From: Scatophagus argus
Lineage: Eukaryota; Chordata; Actinopteri; Scatophagidae
Direction of reading: 5' to 3'
DNA: 64,000 nt
Assembly: GCF_020382885.2 (NCBI RefSeq)
Contig: NC_058506.1
Span: 9,092,318 to 9,156,317 of the forward strand
In this document: piece after piece, positions 61,228 to 64,000 of the stretch
How the letters are laid out: each line of letters opens with the position of its first letter
How positions within the stretch are numbered: the stretch's first letter is position 1
Notes under the pieces: generated by a model
The model's input: only the letters and a program-made list of their open reading frames with translations
Database searches by the model: none
What the model was told of the DNA's origin: nothing
Position numbers and translations under genes: made by a program

Positions 61228-61900
61228 TTTTATATAATGAACTTTACACAAGAAACAGAACCGCTGCATGTTTATGCCTCATGTCGTTTTACAGTGGAGT
61301 TTGGTGGAGAAGTGGACATGATGTTCCCACTGCGCCTTTTGCAGCAGGTGTTGCAACGCCCTCAGTGTCCATGTGAGGGCGCTACCGGCCCTGTACTGCT
61401 GCTGGTGCTGCTGCTGCTATGAATCTGAGCACAATATTACAGTCACTGCTTTGACAGTGCACACATTAACAATCGTGCACTTAAATCTATTTGATTTTAA
61501 CAAGCCTACTTTATACCCTACAACTGGTGTTACCTGCAGCTTTCTACAGTATATGCAACCAATGCTAAAATGTGTTGCGGGATAGATGAAGCACGTTTCT
61601 CTCTCAGTTTACCTATCATTTGTATATAAATATATAGTTATTTACATTATTACATTATTAACTAAGGAGTTTATGTAGAAAGGAAACTCTGACAGGCTCC
61701 TGTGCCATCTAACCACTAACAAACAACATAAAAAATATGACAGAAAAATAACCTTCCTGCTATACTATGAATGGGATGTTGATTTAAAGATAGACAGGTC
61801 GAATTAAACACAGCAATGGGGACTACTATTTCTCACTAAAAACGGACACTTCAGAGCCCTTTAGGAACATCGGAAGCATATTAGATTTCTTTGAAAACGT
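61228..61900. other. Intergenic gap nyap1 to atp1b2
   Basis: No gene recognised. Contains a short CTG-rich stretch near 61395-61420. Confidence 0.4.
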
Positions 61901-62358
61901 GACGATACGCACCTCGGGGCCAATAAAAGGATGCCCTCAGCCGGCACACGATTTGCTCTAAGGCTTGTCTTTCACGGGTCAGGCCCGCGAGAAGGGAGGA
62001 TGCGGCGCAGATGATTGGCCAAGCGGGAGGAGGGGGAAGGAGCAGCTCTGCCGGAGAGTGAAGTTGGAGAGGGAAGGGGGTGGGGGTGCATGTAGAGAGA
62101 GGCGGGGGGACTGCTTTACCGCAGTATCACTGGATTTCTGCACCACTCATCAAAACTCTGCGGCATGCAGACAAGAGCTGGGGGGGAGGGTTACAGTTAC
62201 TAGGTCTGTGCTGGGTGTAGGATCGCTACCTCTTACTGTCACCATCCATCCTGCAGTTATTAGATAGGCTACAGTGGTGTTCAAACTTTAATTTCTCTTC
62301 ATTTGTCCGTCTGTTAACCTTTAACTGGCTCTCCTCTCACCGTAGCCACAAAGGTACA

Positions 62359-62405
<47 letters not shown>

Positions 62406-62476
62406 TGTTTCAACCCGGCGTGTGTTGCTTTCGGGCGCGTTCATTAGAGGCTTGGGCTCCAAACTTGTATGACAAA
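61901..62476 (+). promoter_or_regulatory. atp1b2: atp1b2 promoter and 5' UTR region
   Basis: The sequence becomes GC- and CpG-rich (61970-62110), with a CCAAT box in reverse (GATTGGCCAA) near 62012 and a TATA-like AATAAAAGG near 61922. A 40-base (TC)n tract at 62361-62400 lies in the probable 5' UTR about 75 bp before the start codon. Confidence 0.45.
62361..62400. repeat. (TC)n microsatellite
   Basis: About 20 TC units, probably transcribed in the atp1b2 5' UTR. Confidence 0.95.
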
Positions 62477-62567
62477 ATGGCAAAGGATGGAGAAAAAGGC
62501 GAGTGGAGGGAATTTATATGGAACCCGAGGACGAGGGAGTTTCTGGGTAGGACGGCGAGCAGCTGGG
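62477..62567 (+). CDS. atp1b2: Na,K-ATPase beta subunit, first coding exon (partial gene)
   Basis: The exon encodes about 30 residues: an acidic/basic start MAKDGEKGEWREF then IWNPRTREFLGRTASSW, followed by a strong donor GTAAGT (phase 1). The W-x-x-F-x-W-N block and the F-L/M-G-R-T-x-x-S-W block are the cytoplasmic N-terminus of Na,K-ATPase beta subunits, and the exon ends where the family's first exon ends, just before the membrane segment. WNPRT favours ATP1B2 over ATP1B1 (WNSEKKEF) and ATP1B3 (YNPTTGEF). The beta subunit is a type II glycoprotein needed for folding and surface delivery of the catalytic alpha subunit. Remaining exons are not in the window or not recognisable in it. Confidence 0.85.
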
Positions 62568-64000
62568 GTAAGTACTGACCATCTACAGCAATGCAGCAAA
62601 CACGGTCCCTGGGCTCTGTAACAGGTCGCTGTCAGAACCTTTCCTAAAGGTTCAACGTGGTGTTTCTGGAGAGGACTCCATCCGAAATGATACTAATCTT
62701 AGCCTGAAAAAAGCTGATTCTGAGATGCCCACTACAGTCTGGTGCTGAAATGTGAATGCGGCACCGTTCCTGTGGAAGCCGGCGAAAAAAAAATTATTTA
62801 TTAATTTATGGCTCTGCTTTCCCTGCGCAATGCGCTCAACATAAGGGTGGAGGCATATGCTCTTATTTTACATTTGAATTAGCCAGAGTACTGCAGCATT
62901 GCTGAAACAGGTTCCGCTCTGTTTCAAAGTGCATATCATCAGCTCATCTCTGTGGTCCATCCTTTGCCTAGTCTCTTTAATTAGCTGAAGCCTGTATTCT
63001 GCTGCAGAGAGGACTTTTTTAAGGGAGATGGGCTGATGAAGTTAAATAGAAATAGGTTTGTATGCCTGCAGCTTTATCTAATGAGCGTTCACCGTGATGT
63101 CATTCATTTTCAGGCATTTTTTTTCACCCTGGAGATTTTGAGGGAAGATCCAAACCCAGCCTCTGTGTAACATGGCAGTATTGCCATGCACCTTTCCCCT
63201 TTCTGCCACTCATCCAGCGTGTAACTATTTCAAAGATTCATGCAATGATAGGACACATATGGCTCTGTTCTAATGACATTGGAGCGCTTTAATCTGGGTA
63301 AAGCCGAGGGCCAAATGCTATTTGTATCGCCCCCAACCTGGCCCCTCCCAGTGAGTGTAACTCAGTGAGGGATTTAATCCTAATCTAATGACTTCATTGG
63401 CTGATGGGGAAGGTATCAATTCACCTAGGATCCAGCAAAGTAAATCACTTTCAGGAACTTGGATTATTTTTGGTCTTTTCACCAGGAACATGAGCTCAGT
63501 GGCTCAGAGTGTTAGTGGCTGTAATAATGCTGAAAATGATGTTACTTGCAGCAGTATTCTGGTGATTGTGTTACATGAATGGATGTTGTACTGTTAGTGC
63601 AGAGCCGGGAGTTACTGAATGTAGCTTCCTTTGCTAGAATCCTCCTGCAGTGTATGACTTAATCCAGATCAGTGTGTCCCAGGTGCTTTAAGGTCTGGTG
63701 CCCTTTTTAAGCTGGGCTCTCTAAAGCTTGTTAATTAGGCTATTTCTGTGGTTTGTCACTACATGTAGGTCTGCTAAACTTGGCATTTCACCTTAGCACT
63801 TTCTCACTCCTAGTGATGCATACGCTGTATGTACTGTGCCTCCACTTCTACAGGCTTGTTTTACAGGCTTTATTGACAATACATCCATCCATCCATTTTT
63901 ATATTATCTCAACGTGCACTAAGAAAACACCCTAGTCTGGTTCCTAGTCTCTTTAAAAAGCAAATTTGTACGCTTATAATCATGCAGTATAATGTACATT
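62568..64000 (+). other. atp1b2: atp1b2 intron 1 (continues past window)
   Basis: No second exon (membrane-segment coding) was recognised before the window ends. No repeat or gene was identified here. Confidence 0.6.

Overview
The window is nuclear DNA from a ray-finned fish, most likely a percomorph teleost. It shows GT-AG introns, teleost interspersed repeats (tRNA-derived SINEs, a Tc1-like remnant, a short TIR element, LINE reverse-transcriptase debris), simple repeats, and vertebrate genes whose reading frames join cleanly across splice sites. Nothing indicates a prokaryote, plasmid or virus. All exon models were built by eye from splice consensus, phase and remembered family similarity; no alignment was run.

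Layout, left to right: (1) 2054-2484 (+), a compact three-exon beta-defensin gene of 66 aa. (2) 7250-9872 (+), nine coding exons of an RNF13/RNF167-type PA-TM-RING ubiquitin ligase, best read as rnf167, with a long 3' UTR. (3) 13036-13901 (+), a two-exon gene for an unrecognised 118-aa secretory-type protein with a strongly basic tail. (4) 16100-23046 (+), nineteen coding exons of srrt (ARS2). (5) 26481-23714 (-), seven coding exons of a DGAT2/MOGAT-family acyltransferase, best read as mogat3, tail to tail with srrt. (6) About 29.5-58.98 kb (+), nyap1: a probable non-coding first exon, a 16-kb first intron, then six coding exons. (7) From about 61.9 kb (+), promoter and first coding exon of a Na,K-ATPase beta subunit, best read as atp1b2; the rest lies beyond the window.

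In human, SRRT, MOGAT3 and NYAP1 lie in 7q22 while RNF167 and ATP1B2 lie in 17p13, so this block mixes the two. The genes do not form one pathway: they cover innate defence, endolysosomal ubiquitination, nuclear RNA processing, lipid resynthesis, neuronal PI3K signalling and ion transport.

The points most worth a second look are the two small secretory genes that simple ORF calling misses (the beta-defensin and the orphan basic-tail protein), a possible 40-residue N-terminal extension of nyap1, an Arg/Asp/Glu/Lys repeat inside nyap1, a nested palindrome in its first intron, and nested repeat insertions in the same intron.
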